From: Labia minor
Lineage: Eukaryota; Arthropoda; Insecta; Dermaptera; Spongiphoridae
DNA: 64,000 bases
Assembly (NCBI GenBank): GCA_963082975.1
Contig: OY720344.1
Coordinates: 79,658,053-79,722,052 of the forward strand
Direction: 5' to 3'
The notes below the pieces were generated by a model. It ran no database searches. It was not told the DNA's origin and was given only the letters and a program-made list of their open reading frames with translations. The position numbers and the translations under genes are program-made. Positions 11,334 to 23,400 of this stretch are shown here, in pieces; position 1 is the first letter of the stretch; each line of letters opens with the position of its first letter.

Positions 11334-11688
11334 TATTATATCAATTTATATTCTAAGTATTTTTTATATTACTTTATTTTCTGAAACTAATCTATTTGTA
11401 ATATAACACTGCTTAAAACAATTTCTTTTTATATTAGAAACTATATGGAAATAATTATGAATTTATTTAATTGCACATTTCAGTTGATACACCATTATCA
11501 TTTAGAAATTTATTTAATTTTATTCTATTATTGAAATTGAATTAAGACAATAAAAAATACATATCAAAATTAAATAGAAATATATAATAATAATAATAAT
11601 AATAATAGCCTTTATTAGTTCTTACATGTACATAATCATATTAAATAGTAATATAAATACAATAATAATATTTACAAATTTATATACA

Positions 11689-12919
11689 TTTTTTTTTTTT
11701 TATTTTTTTTTATTTTTGTATGGAACTAGGCCCTTTTAGGGCATAGGCCTCTCCCAGTCTTTTCCATTTTGACCTATCTCTTGCAGTCTTCATCCAGTCT
11801 ATTCCGACTTCTCTAATGAACTCTCTAGACTATCTATTTGGCGGTCTTCCTCGATTTCTGGTTTTATCCAATGGACACCATTCTGTAGTGATTTTTGTCC
11901 ACCTATCGTTGTTCATCCTCGCCACATGTCCTGCCCATCTCCATTTCAACTTCCTTACCGCTATGTTGATATTTTCCACCTTTGTTTTCTTGTAAATATC
12001 GGTTATTCGTTGCTTATCCATCCTTCTCACACCAAGTATACTTCTTATCATACTTCTCTGAGTGGTTTCTAATTTTGTCGATATTTTTTCTATCATCGTC
12101 CATGTTTGTGAGCCATAAGTAAGTGTTGGTAAGATACACTTTTTAAAAACTTTTATTTTAGACGATATATCTAATTCTTTGTTTTTTAAGATAAATTTCA
12201 AGCCCCAAAACTTACCCCAAGATATTCCTATTCTTCTTGTTAATTCTTCATATGTTCTTGATTTATTAAAATTTAGTTTTTGACCCAGGTAAATTATTTC
12301 TTTTTTACATATGATGGGCGGTTCATTTTTTCCATAAGAAATATCTCTTTCGTCGCAATTTGTAATTATAACTGTTTTTTTGTTGTTGATTTTGAGGCCT
12401 ATTTTTTTGCTTTCTTGATTTAATTCTCTAATCATACTTTTTATTTCCTTTTTTGAGGTCCCTATAACGACCACATCGTCAGCGAATCTTAGATTACTTA
12501 AATATCGTCCGTTCACTCTTAGGCCCCTCTTTTCCCATTTTAGTTGACGGAACACTTCTTCTAGAGCACAGTTAAATAACAATGGTGACAATGGATCCCC
12601 TTGTCTAACTACAGTAAAGAAAGGTCCAGGATCATCAATAATAACTCTTGCCTGCGAATCCTCGTATATTTTTTTGATTAGGTTGGTATATCCAGTGTCC
12701 ACACCTTGAGATATCATAGCGTGAAAGACACTCTCTTGATAAACCGAGTCGAAGGCTTTCTCGTAGTCTATGAACGCTAGGTAAATTTCTATTTTATATT
12801 CAATTGATTTTTCAATTATTTGATTTAATGTGTGCAGATGGTCGATTGGAAAATATCCTTACAAATTCGCAGTCAGTAGAACAAGCCGGATTCAGGAAAA
12901 ACTATTCAACATGCGACCA
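11689..12919 (-). mobile_element. RTE-type LINE, 5'-truncated with a 5' inversion
   Basis: The main body (11710-12843) is a - strand reverse-transcriptase ORF 3' half. An A/T-rich tail follows at 11689-11718 (T-rich on +). The segment 12844-12919 belongs to the same ORF but lies on the + strand. It reads LENILTNSQSVEQAGFRKNY then STCD, which should directly precede the HLHTLNQIIEKS of the - strand body. Both sides of the joint carry CGACCA. This arrangement is the 5' inversion made by twin priming in LINEs. No clear target duplication is visible. Confidence 0.8.
11710..12843 (-). pseudogene. RTE-like reverse transcriptase, C-terminal half, one nonsense codon
   Basis: From 12843 the reading contains FIDYEKAFDSVYQ (catalytic Asp of RT motif A), RQGDPLSPLLFNCALEE, LRFADDVVVIG (catalytic FADD), YLGQKLNFN, YGSQTW and RWAGHVARM.NDRW. 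The frame then reaches a stop at 11827-11829 after GRPPNR. Related elements have Trp there, so TGG to TAG is likely. Beyond it the frame continues to IDWMKTARDRSKWKRLGEAY and ends at TAA (11710-11712). Only one disabling change in over 370 codons suggests a fairly young copy. The endonuclease domain is absent because of 5' truncation. Confidence 0.85.
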
Positions 12920-12961
12920 ATAGAAATATATAAAATAATGTAATTAAAATTATATATTTTT

Positions 12962-13599
12962 ACCGACCGACGATAGTAAGGGAGGTATTGTTTTCACACC
13001 AAATTTCACATGTGGAGATTTTTACATATCTCCACGAATCATGCATTTTCTTAACAGAAAAAAGTATTTTTAGCATGATGTCTGTCCGTCCGTCTGTCCG
13101 TCTGTCCGTCTGTCCGTCCGTATAGATGTGTACAGCCTGAACGGCTTAACGGATTTTGATGAAATTTGGTATATTTACTTAATGCATCAGTGGGATGAAT
13201 TGATCAACTTTTGCTGCAAATCCGGAAACCGGAAGTGGTAGTATTAGCGATCGACGATAAGAAGGGAAGGGTTATTTTCGCACCAAATTTCACATAAGGA
13301 GATTTTTTTACATATCACCACGAATGTATTGGTTTTATCCTCGGGAAAAATCATCTTCATTATGTTTTTCTTAATTTAAAATTATATGACGTCACCCAGC
13401 CCTTCATGACGTCACAGCCTCGGCTACTTCAGCTATATATTATAAATAAAATAAAATTAAAAATATTTATGTTATATCCATATCTGTTTTTTATTACATT
13501 AATAGATATATTAAAATTATTTGAAATTGTTTCTGTAGCTGGAAATTAATTTATTTCAAACCGTCGGTCGGTTCGGACCTGGCCACAGGTCAACTTATT
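12962..13599 (+). mobile_element. Helentron-like repeat, family 2 copy A
   Basis: It begins after a T run with ACCGACCGACGAT (12962-12974). The inverted counterpart ACCGTCGGTCGGT is at 13560-13572. A 6-bp-stem hairpin GACCTG-GCCA-CAGGTC (13576-13591) follows directly, and the repeat ends at CAACTTATT. A (GTCC/GTCT)n microsatellite lies at about 13080-13120, followed by the core GATTTTGATGAAATTTGGTA. A 626-bp copy of the same family is at 23347-23972 with very high similarity. No protein is encoded. The architecture matches family 1 (5227-5853), although the terminal sequences differ. Confidence 0.65.
13080..13121. repeat. GTCC/GTCT tetranucleotide microsatellite
   Basis: (GTCCGTCT)n-type tandem inside the Helentron-like repeat. 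The copy at 23347-23972 carries a shorter version of the same tract. Confidence 0.9.
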
Positions 13600-13812
13600 T
13601 TCTTTTCTACAAATATGAGTAAGACCATAAATATGCAAATTATTTTTTTTTAATCATTCATTACTATTTAGTGAGTTTAACTTTTAATATTTCTTCGTTA
13701 TATTGTTTTTTAAGGGTGTTTTACAATAAAAAATGATATTCATAATATTCATGTGTGTGTATTTTTTTAATTAAATTTTTCCCAAATAACTTTGATACAT
13801 ATATACGTTGTT

Positions 13813-16667
13813 ATTTTTTTAGACTCACCTATTTCTTTTTCATTCAGCGTTTGGTCACTAACAATGTCCTCAACTGATACCATATTGACAATTTTTAATG
13901 TCGTCTTCGTTTTCAAAGCTCTCCAGTACTGGGTTCCGAGACAACGAATCAGCTTCTAAGTTGTCTTTCCCAGGGGCGTATATGATTTTGAATGAGTATT
14001 GAGATAATTTCAGAATTAGATCCCCAAGAGGCTCATCTGGTCTTGCTTTGATTTCAAGATTTTCTAAAGGTTTATGATCAGTTACGACCGTAAAATTCTT
14101 TCCAATTAGCCAGTATTGCCAAAATTTCAAAGCCTCCTTTATTCCTAAACATTCCAAATATATATTGCCTTTTTCTTTTTTTGAACTTCATTCAATTTTT
14201 TTGAAAAATAGGCAACTGGGTTTATATTGAAATTTTCCAGCTTTATCTGGTTGTTTCAAAACAGCACCCAAACCCTCTAAAGATGCATCTGTATAAATTA
14301 TAACTTCTTTTTCAGGGTCGTAAGATAGGTTCCGAGCATAAAAGTATTTTTATTCTTTCAAATGATTCTTGGCATCTATCATGCCAATTGAATTTAACAT
14401 CTTTCGTAAGTAGATTATTCAAAGGTTCTAAATTTTTTACAGAGTTTTCTATATATTTATGGTAAAAGTTAATTTTACCCAAAAATTGTCTAATGTTTTT
14501 TTGTTTTTAGGTTTACTGAAATTTTTTATAGATATTAAATTGTCTTTATATGGCTTTATTTTATTTTTTTCTATTATGTGCCCCAAATATTTTATGGAAT
14601 GTTTGGCTAAATTACATTTCGACAATTTCATTTTAAAACCTTTTTTATTACATTTATTAATATATGATTTATATGCTCGTCCCATGATTTTGACAAAACC
14701 AAGATATCATCTATGTAGTTTATTCAAAATGTATTTAGGTTATTTCTTTTTATTATGTTTGCTAATGCCCTTTGGAAAATAGCAGAACTGTTCCTGAGAC
14801 CAAAAGACATACCTTCCACTGATAGTGTCCATTTTGCGTCACAAACGCCGATCTTTCTCTGTCTTTCTTTCTTAGTGCATATGATCAGAAAGCCAAGTTT
14901 ATATCAAATGTAGAGAACCAATTACAATTTCCCACTTTAACGACTATATCTTCAATTTTCGGAAAGGGTAATTCTCATTCTGAAGAAGCCTGTTTATTTC
15001 ACGATAATCTACACATAATCTTGTTCTCCTATTATCTTCCTTTTTATATACCATTGTGACAGGTTAACCAAAAGGTGAGGTTGATTCTTCAATTATATTT
15101 GATTTTAAAAGTTCTTCAATTTGGGTGTCAATTTCTTTTTGTTCTATAATTGAACATCTATACGGTTTTTTATATATAAATTTATATTCCTTTAATGATG
15201 CTTTCCACATTCCTGACTAAACACACGTCGTATTTATCTTTGGTGAAAACATCTTTATTCTTTTCTAACAATGTAATTATTCTTTCTTTTTCTTTTTCTC
15301 TCATTTAAATGATTTAAAAATAATTTATAATCTTCCAATTTTATATATTCATTGATATATATTTCATTTTGAGTCAAATCTTCGCTTTTTAATTTTTTTT
15401 TTTTAAATTCTAATTTATTATTATGAATCTCTTTTCTCTCATATCTATCAATATGAGTTGTTTTTTATTATATTTTTGAAAAACGTTAAAATTATCATCT
15501 AGACATAATTTAAAATTTTTTTATAGCATCTAGGCCTAAAATCAAGTCAAAAGATAATTTATCATTCTCATGTAAATTCAAGATATTTTCAATTTCTCCT
15601 ATATTCAACTTCCATCTAATTTACCCCTTACTATGATTCAAACCATATAAGGTTTTAATTGTAATTTTATTATCATCTAATATATTTTTTTTTAATATTC
15701 TTAATAATTTTTCGTTCAATATAGATATATTGGAACTTGAGTCATAAATCTCAGTAATTATTTTATTTATATCTATTATTACTCTTAATTTTATCAACTG
15801 TTTTGAATCATGGGGCTTATTTAGTTTTTTTTTTACCTCATTATCATCAATATAATCATTATCACTAATTAAAACTTTAATTTTTCATATCTATTTTTAT
15901 TAAAACAAACATCTACAGGGTGAAATCTATTTGGTTTCCCCAAACTATCACATTGAAAACAAGGCTTTTTTTATTATTTTATTATTTATATTAATATTTT
16001 GTGAATCATATTGCCTTAAAAACATATTAATTCATCAATTTTTTTTATTTCAATATTATCCATTCTATATTTCTCCATTCTTGGTAACCCTATTATTATC
16101 ATATTAATCCTTGATTTTAAAGTTATTTCTGGGTCGACATATAATAACAACTTTTCTTTTTTTATAACAAAATCGGCTAATGAACCCGATTTATACTCCA
16201 GTTTATAGAGATATTCTATTTCTGGCCATCCCACTTTTTTGAAAGTTAAAATAAATGCTTCAGACCTCTCTTCCCTTTGTGTTATATTTTTTTTCCTTGG
16301 CAGAATTTTTTAAAAAATATTTTACTGCTTGTAATTTCAAACAGGGGTTCGTTATGTTAAATCTTTTGCACTCATTTTCAAAAATTTCAAGCCATTCATT
16401 TGCATTCTGTGATTTTCCATAAAATATGTCCAAATAAATTTTTTTTCTATATCGTATTAAAACAATAATTTTCACAAGGTTAACTTTAATCATTTTTACT
16501 TCACACACATATTTCATCAGAAATGGATCAATTCAGTATTTGCAATGGTTTAAGGTGCGCATGATTTTATCAATGGAATATTCTTTTTTATTCAAACAAA
16601 AATTCAGGTGCGTGAGTAAATGCCTTAATTTCAATCTTGAAAGATTTGGGAATTTCAGCTTTAACCA
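13813..16667 (-). pseudogene. Decayed Ty3/Gypsy retrotransposon (gag and partial pol)
   Basis: Reading the - strand 5' to 3': a gag start near 16667 (MVKAEIPKSFKIEIKAF); capsid-like NANEWLEIFENECKRFNI (about 16380); YKSGSLADFVIKKEKLLLY (about 16170); a zinc knuckle CFQCDSLGKPNRFHPVDVC (about 15900-15960); protease IYDSSSNISIL (about 15740); RT motif YIDDILV (about 14690); RT thumb KYLGHIIEKNKIKPYKDNL (about 14570); RNase H YTDASLEG and VTDHKPLENL (about 14070-14290). It stops after a region homologous to residues 637-660 of the intact element's Pol. Integrase and LTRs are not present. Many frameshifts and stops break the frames. It belongs to the same clade as 44252-49265. Confidence 0.85.
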
Positions 16668-16670
16668 TTT

Positions 16671-17152
16671 TGGATATCGAAATTAAAATAAAATCAATCC
16701 GTAAAACGTACAAAAAGGAGGACTCTTTGATCCTTATTTCCTTAAATATTGGAGTTTAGGGAATATTTATGTGCCTAACCTCATTGCAAATACTAAAATG
16801 TTCGATCAATTTCAATTGAAACATGTGAACGAAAAACGATTCAAGTCGTTTTAAACTTTAGTTGACAAACTAAAATTGATCAACAACAATTGACTCGTGA
16901 GAACGCGGCTTAAGTGAGAAAAAAAGACATAGATATTTGCAATATAAATTAATCAACAAATCCATTTTGTTTTTTTTTAAATTTATTTATTGTTTTTTGG
17001 TATTTAAGCCCATGTTAACCAACTATTAATAATTTAATCTTGAATCAAGTGAATTTGGCAATGTTCGATCAGGATTATAACCACAATTTTTACAATTTAA
17101 TAAAGAGCCAGTTCGTATTAGTTTATTGGTGTCAAATTTGATATTTGGTAAC

Positions 17153-17187
<35 letters not shown>

Positions 17188-17471
17188 AAAGTGCTACTTC
17201 CGGTTAACTGATTTTAAATGTAAAAAAAGCATGTTTATTAGCCAATATTTATAATACATAAATTTGTTCTATAAGCAATCATGAAATACAAAAGTTACAT
17301 TATTTAAATGTTTATTTGTTTTAAGTTAAGCTATTCATTCGCTATTATAATGTAATTTTCTTATTTTCACTCTAACCACTAACCTACTATATTGCTAAAA
17401 CTATTTATACATTTACAATTTTAATTATTACTATAATTACTATAATAGTATTTTCTTTATTTATGTTTCAG
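16671..17471. other. AT-rich intron or upstream DNA of the RGK gene
   Basis: This stretch ends in the acceptor of the first visible RGK exon (TTTATTTATGTTTCAG, ending 17471). A (TA)n tract lies at about 17155-17182. No earlier RGK exon with the P-loop was found here or elsewhere upstream in the window. Confidence 0.5.
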
Positions 17472-20400
17472 GTGGAAAATTCTCTATCTACCTATGAACC
17501 ACATGCTTGTGTAGTTGTCTATTCAGTATGTGATCGAAACACCTTTAAAGTTGCAGAAGATACGCTCAATTATCTTTGGAGGGAAAATGTGACAAAAGAA
17601 AAGGCTGTCATTGTTGTTGGCAACAAGGCGGACTTAGCTAGAGCCAGGCAAATCTCCAACGCAGGTTAGCATCAACATTTTAAACACTTTTCTTTATTGA
17701 TTTCGATTTTTGGTTTGTCAATTTTTTCTTTATCTCACAGTATGTTTTTTTGAATTTTTTAACTTCTTCATTGTTTTAAAAATAATAACAATAATATTAA
17801 ACTTTTAAACTAACATTAACTTTTTAGAATATATACTTATATATCTATGACCAGAAATCGGCAAGCTGCCGCTAAGTGGGGATAAGAAATAAAAATCACT
17901 TATCTCTATTTTCACATAAATATCAATGTTTCGGTGCCTGATGATCAAAGCCCTCTTCGAAAATAGTGATTTTTATTTCTTATCTTCACTTTCTTCCTGT
18001 CAATTTCCAGATCACTAAATTTATAAAATGTTTGTAAAAAAAAAATCAAACAAAATATTTATTCAAATGCCATATACTTATTATTTGTTATTAAATATAA
18101 TTTTTCTAATTTATCGTTTAATCATTAATTTTTATGTATTTATAATATGATATTTGTTTTTATTTTAAAAAATTATATAATAATTTAATATAACTTCAGA
18201 GAGAAGCATACGAATTTTTTTCTATGATTTTTAACAAAATTATTATTATTGTACGTTTTTAAAAAAAGAAAAAAAATTACGAATATTATATTGGTTATTA
18301 AACGCTCTATCCCAATTGTTTATTCTAAACAATAAACAATGTTTTTATAATAAGATATTCGATAAACAAGTTCAGAAATATTATATAATTCAAAATTTAA
18401 AAATTATTAATGATTATTATTTACAAATATTTTAAAAGTAACAAATAGGACTATTATTAAAAAATTATTATTAAAATAATAAATCAAATGAACGTGATAA
18501 CTTATTTAATTAAATAGTATAAACAAAAAAGTTGCAATATCATTTACTGTTCATTCTGCAATTTTTTATTTTTCTTTTACATGCATTATTTGATAAAGAA
18601 TAATAGGTAAAAAATGTTCACACTCGGTTTCACCGGATCAATGTATTTTGCTACCATAAATTAAAAAAAAACAATTTTAAAAGAAAAATCTTATTATAAA
18701 GTATAAAGTAGTGTAAAAAAGTGTTAGATATATAGTGGGGTTGAATTTACGCATCCGCTCGTCGTTCAGATTTATTATATTTTACAATTCCTTTTGATAC
18801 CGACCTGTTTCATTATTTGATAAGATCCATTTCATATCCCAACAAGTCCCATTATATTCATAGCTTATTTACATTTTTAAAACCTAAAAACTTCTTTAAT
18901 AAATATACATCTATTTTTTTCTTTTCATTAACTTTATTTAACTATTTTTATTATGTAATATTATTTTTATAAAATATCCGATATCATTTTTGTACATTGT
19001 ATATATATAGATTTAATTAAATCTTGACAAACATTTTCCAACAATTTTATTTATTTTTTTTTTGTTATTGATAATAAAGAAAATTAGTTTTTAGGTTTTT
19101 TATTTTGCTTCATATATATATATATATATATAAGTCCTCATAAATTTTAAATTTGAGAATTTTTTATAAACATTGAAAAGAGCGTATTTCCAAGAAATAT
19201 ATCTTCATTATTAAAAAGAAAAGTAAAATCCAGAAAATATTTATTATGAAATTCCTGGAATTAGAGAGAGGATTACATACTGGAATTAATCATTTATTAA
19301 TGCATTCAGATAAAGTCATTTAATTGTAACTAATTGAAAAAAAAAATTAAACGATAATCTCATTTAAATACTCATTTATTATTAATTCATATAAATAAAA
19401 ATCAATTTGAATGTTGGTAAGTAATTATTGTCAAAGATTACATGCTAGTATTAATTCACAACAATACAGCGGTTGGGGAACCGGGGTAAATTACCCCAAA
19501 CGGAGTAAAAATTATATTTTTGGGGGTAAAAATGAAACTTTTGTGAGTAAAAAGTATATATTTTTAATATGCTATTTTATAAACCTGTTAGTAATTTTAC
19601 AAATTAAATTTTTAATTATTGTTTTCTTTTCAAAATTATCATGGGGGGGGGGGGGCTATAATAGGAAAGATGCTAAAAAGAGGCGATTTCGTTTTTTTTT
19701 TTGTTCTTCACCATGGAGTAAAATCTTACAAAAAAATATTTTGGGGTAATGATTAAAAAAGTTCCCCGACCGCTGCAATAATACAATATATACCTAATCT
19801 ATTCTACCATCGGTTTTTGCCTAAGTGAGGAAGAAGTGATGTATAATCCGTATAAAAGATTCTCCTACCAGGGTCTCTGCTGATCTCAGGGCGCTACTTT
19901 TTATGACATCTAGTTTCTCAATTTTAATCAAGTAGACTGACCCAGTCTGTTAAACCCTAACAAATTCAAGACCTCAGAAAGAGAATAATTATTTTCAAAA
20001 CCAGCAGTCGAATTCGAGTCATCAAGCTTGGTCAGCACTCCTATATTCATTTGATTGTTATTAATATCAAATGGAAGTACAATTGTGATAACCAGAGGAC
20101 AGAATATAATTTTTATATAATAATTATTAACATGAAACGATTTTGACACTCCTCAGCGATATGTATTTATTCATTTAATTAATATGTTAATGTGTGAATT
20201 TTCTACAAAACGAATTAATAGTACAAATTAAAACCTACCTAAAGAAAATATATATTATATTTTGGATAATGACAATATTCATCCGAAAAATATTAATTTA
20301 AAATAATTAAAAATTATGCTTAAGAAACTGTACATTTGGATATTAATTTTAATATGTGTGATTTTAATATTTCAACTTTTAAAAGAAAATATTAGCCCTG

Positions 20401-23400
20401 TTACTTGGTTTGTTAATGACGTCATTGATGGGTATGGATTGGAGATCTTACCTTCTTCCCTAATCATGAGGGTTAAAATATTATTATTATATTTATACTA
20501 TAAATATATATATAGTGGTTTATTCACAGGCACATGTGTTATTTTAAAATAAATGTAAGATTTGTTTTTGTATTTTATATTAGAGATTTTGTTAATATCA
20601 ACGGATAATGAGGTCGACGCGCATCGTACCTGATTGATCATGCTTTTATCAAGCAACCTCGGGCGACACTTATCTTTTACCAGGTTTAATTAAAAAAAAA
20701 ACATTCATACCGATAATGCTGATATAATGAACATTGCTAATAGTCTTAAATTTTAAACATTCTCCTTATATGTAGGCAACCTTCCTATTTTTTACAATAC
20801 TCAATCTTATTCCCTTCGAAAAGGTATTTCAGCTCAATTTTTGATTGCAATTATATTAGCTCCATTTGTAAATTTTGAGGCACTATTAAATGGATCTAAG
20901 AAAATTTTAAAGATTTGTATCAATGAGAGTCTAGTATATAATTTTTTAATTAATTTTACGATTTCAGTAGAAGTATTTGAATATTTTAAGGTCACTTTAA
21001 TAATGGGAAATGAATCAAATTATTTGACCGTAATTGATTATCATAAAGCTCAGTAATTAACTTATTTTCATCTTGTATCTTCTGATTTAGTTCATTGTTA
21101 TATTTGTTAAAAAAAATAAATCTAAAAGTCATTTATCATCTGAAAGTTCACTTATATTATGACCATTATTGTTCACATGAAAGTTTTAATTTCTTCTCTT
21201 AATTTCCCAAATCGAAATAAGCAATTTTCGCGACTTAACCACCGTATTTTAGTATAATAAATGAGATCGCCGTATTCAGATTTGAGTTCACTAAGATATT
21301 CTTGAAATTATCTTATTTTTAATTGAATTTATTACCTTGACAACAACTGTCATCATATGAGAATATTAACACTTGTGCACAAAGATTCTCGAAGTGTAAA
21401 AATCAATGGCAAATGAACATTTCAAAATCATTGAAACTTGTCATCCAAAATTAATGTAACAGCACCAACATTATTTTCTACGATTGAAGGGGCACCATTA
21501 ATTGCGATACCTACATAATTTTCAAAATATATCTGATGACTTTGGATGAAATTTATGACAGCATCCCTTCACACAAGTTCGACTATTTCTTCAGTAATAT
21601 TCATTTGACTGACTATCGACACTTCTAATAAAAATAGCAAGTTGAGCAGTATCATTAATATCAGACATTTCATCCAAAGTTAGTGAATAGTAATTTGAGG
21701 GAAAAGATTGAGTTACAGACAATTACGCAGTCTTTGATATAGCTACTGTCTGTAAAAGGTTTCATATTTTTAGCAATAACGTGAGATACTCAAAAGCTAG
21801 CACTAACAATGTTGTTTGATTGTGTAGTTTGCTTATGAAATATATTTTGTTGAGACGTCAAATTGTTTATCAAAGATTGTAACTTAGCTTTTCGTTCACC
21901 AACAGTAAGTTTATGTTTTTGTTCATAGTGTCTTTTTAGCTTGTATAATTTTAAAATTGTAATTGTATGACGACAAATCAAACAAACAACATTATCATTT
22001 ACATGAATAAAAAATAATAAATTTTCCCATTTTGTTACATATGTAAATTACATAAAAGATTGTGAAAGTTTCAGTTAAGTGGAAATTTGGTTAACATTAA
22101 GTGTCCGATTCTTATAGTGATGGTCTGTGTGACCGATTGACAGAATATTCTAGAACACTCAATTTTCAACATAACCTGTCCAACCCTACTCGAAGACCAG
22201 GTTTACGTTGGTTACTATCATGTCTTAACGTACATAATAGATCATATTTATTATTGCAAACATTAAGAACTAAAAATCTATGTTTCAAATGTATATAGAC
22301 AAAATAACTAAAACTATAGAGATAGTTTAAAACTTCATATGGGCCGCAAAATGTTATTAAATGGGTTGGGCATACCTGGCTTAGACCATCAACAGAGATC
22401 GCTTTTGACCATTATCAAAAGAGATATTTGCCCAGGCGCCAAAGTCACTTTGAACAGCCTCATCTAGTGTGTGAACAGTGAAGAAGTTTATATATAATTA
22501 TTTGTTATAAATAAATTGTTTTTTATGAAATATAGAAGCTTTTATTTAAAAGCTGAAAGAAGTTTTCCTGTTGATTTCGAGAAATTTTACCCATAGACAA
22601 CCGATCCCCTCCACAGCCTCTATAATTATATGATTTTTTTTATTAGGAGAAATTTAATAAAAGAAAATTAAATATATATTCGATATTTCAAAAAAGTAAA
22701 AGTATTTAATATGTTTGTAAATAATTATATATTTACATGTATTCGAGCAGATAGATTAAAAATGAACTTAATTTCGAAGAAAATAATGTATATTTCAAAA
22801 AGTATAATTTTAGTTAAAAGTAAGATTTTCATTCCTATGTTCAAGAACTCCATATCCGAAAAAATTTAAAACATTAAAAATCTTACCAATTTTAATTAAT
22901 TTATTTTTTTAAACATTTCTTTCTACTTTACTTTTTATGTTAAATATTAGTATAAAATTAATGAATTTTTACAAGACAGTAAATATCCAATATATATAGG
23001 TAAGAAGTTAAAATATTCATAAACTATAATTTAATTAGTTTATAAATAATTTATTTATTATATTCAATTTTAAACTAAATAAATATAATTATTTTTGCAG
23101 TTAAAGATATAAAAACACTCATATAATGTAATGAAAATTAAATTAAGAATTTAAATTGAGACGAGCTGCTCGCTCCTAGTGTATCTCTTACCTGATAAGA
23201 GTTTTAAGAGAGAACTGGGGAAATTAAGTTTTGGAGAAGGATATTAAATAAACAATTACTTGAAAAAATAAAAAAAAAATTCTATCTCTATAGAGTTTGT
23301 GTAACCAACTTTTTCTTTTGTTATATAAAAATAAATGTTCATTTTTACCGACCGACGATAGTAAGGGAGGTATTGTTTTCACACCAAATTTCACATGTGG

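Noticed and set aside
13080-13121. CRISPR-like tandem array
   Set aside because: A simple tetranucleotide microsatellite without spacers.
17930-17970. Hammerhead-ribozyme-like CTGATGA...GAAA
   Set aside because: The intervening stem is only about 3 bp and the closing helices and cleavage triplet cannot be built, so it is most likely chance in a palindromic MITE.
19411-19749. 112-codon + frame
   Set aside because: It crosses a hAT MITE boundary and a G13 run; its composition is that of repeat translation.
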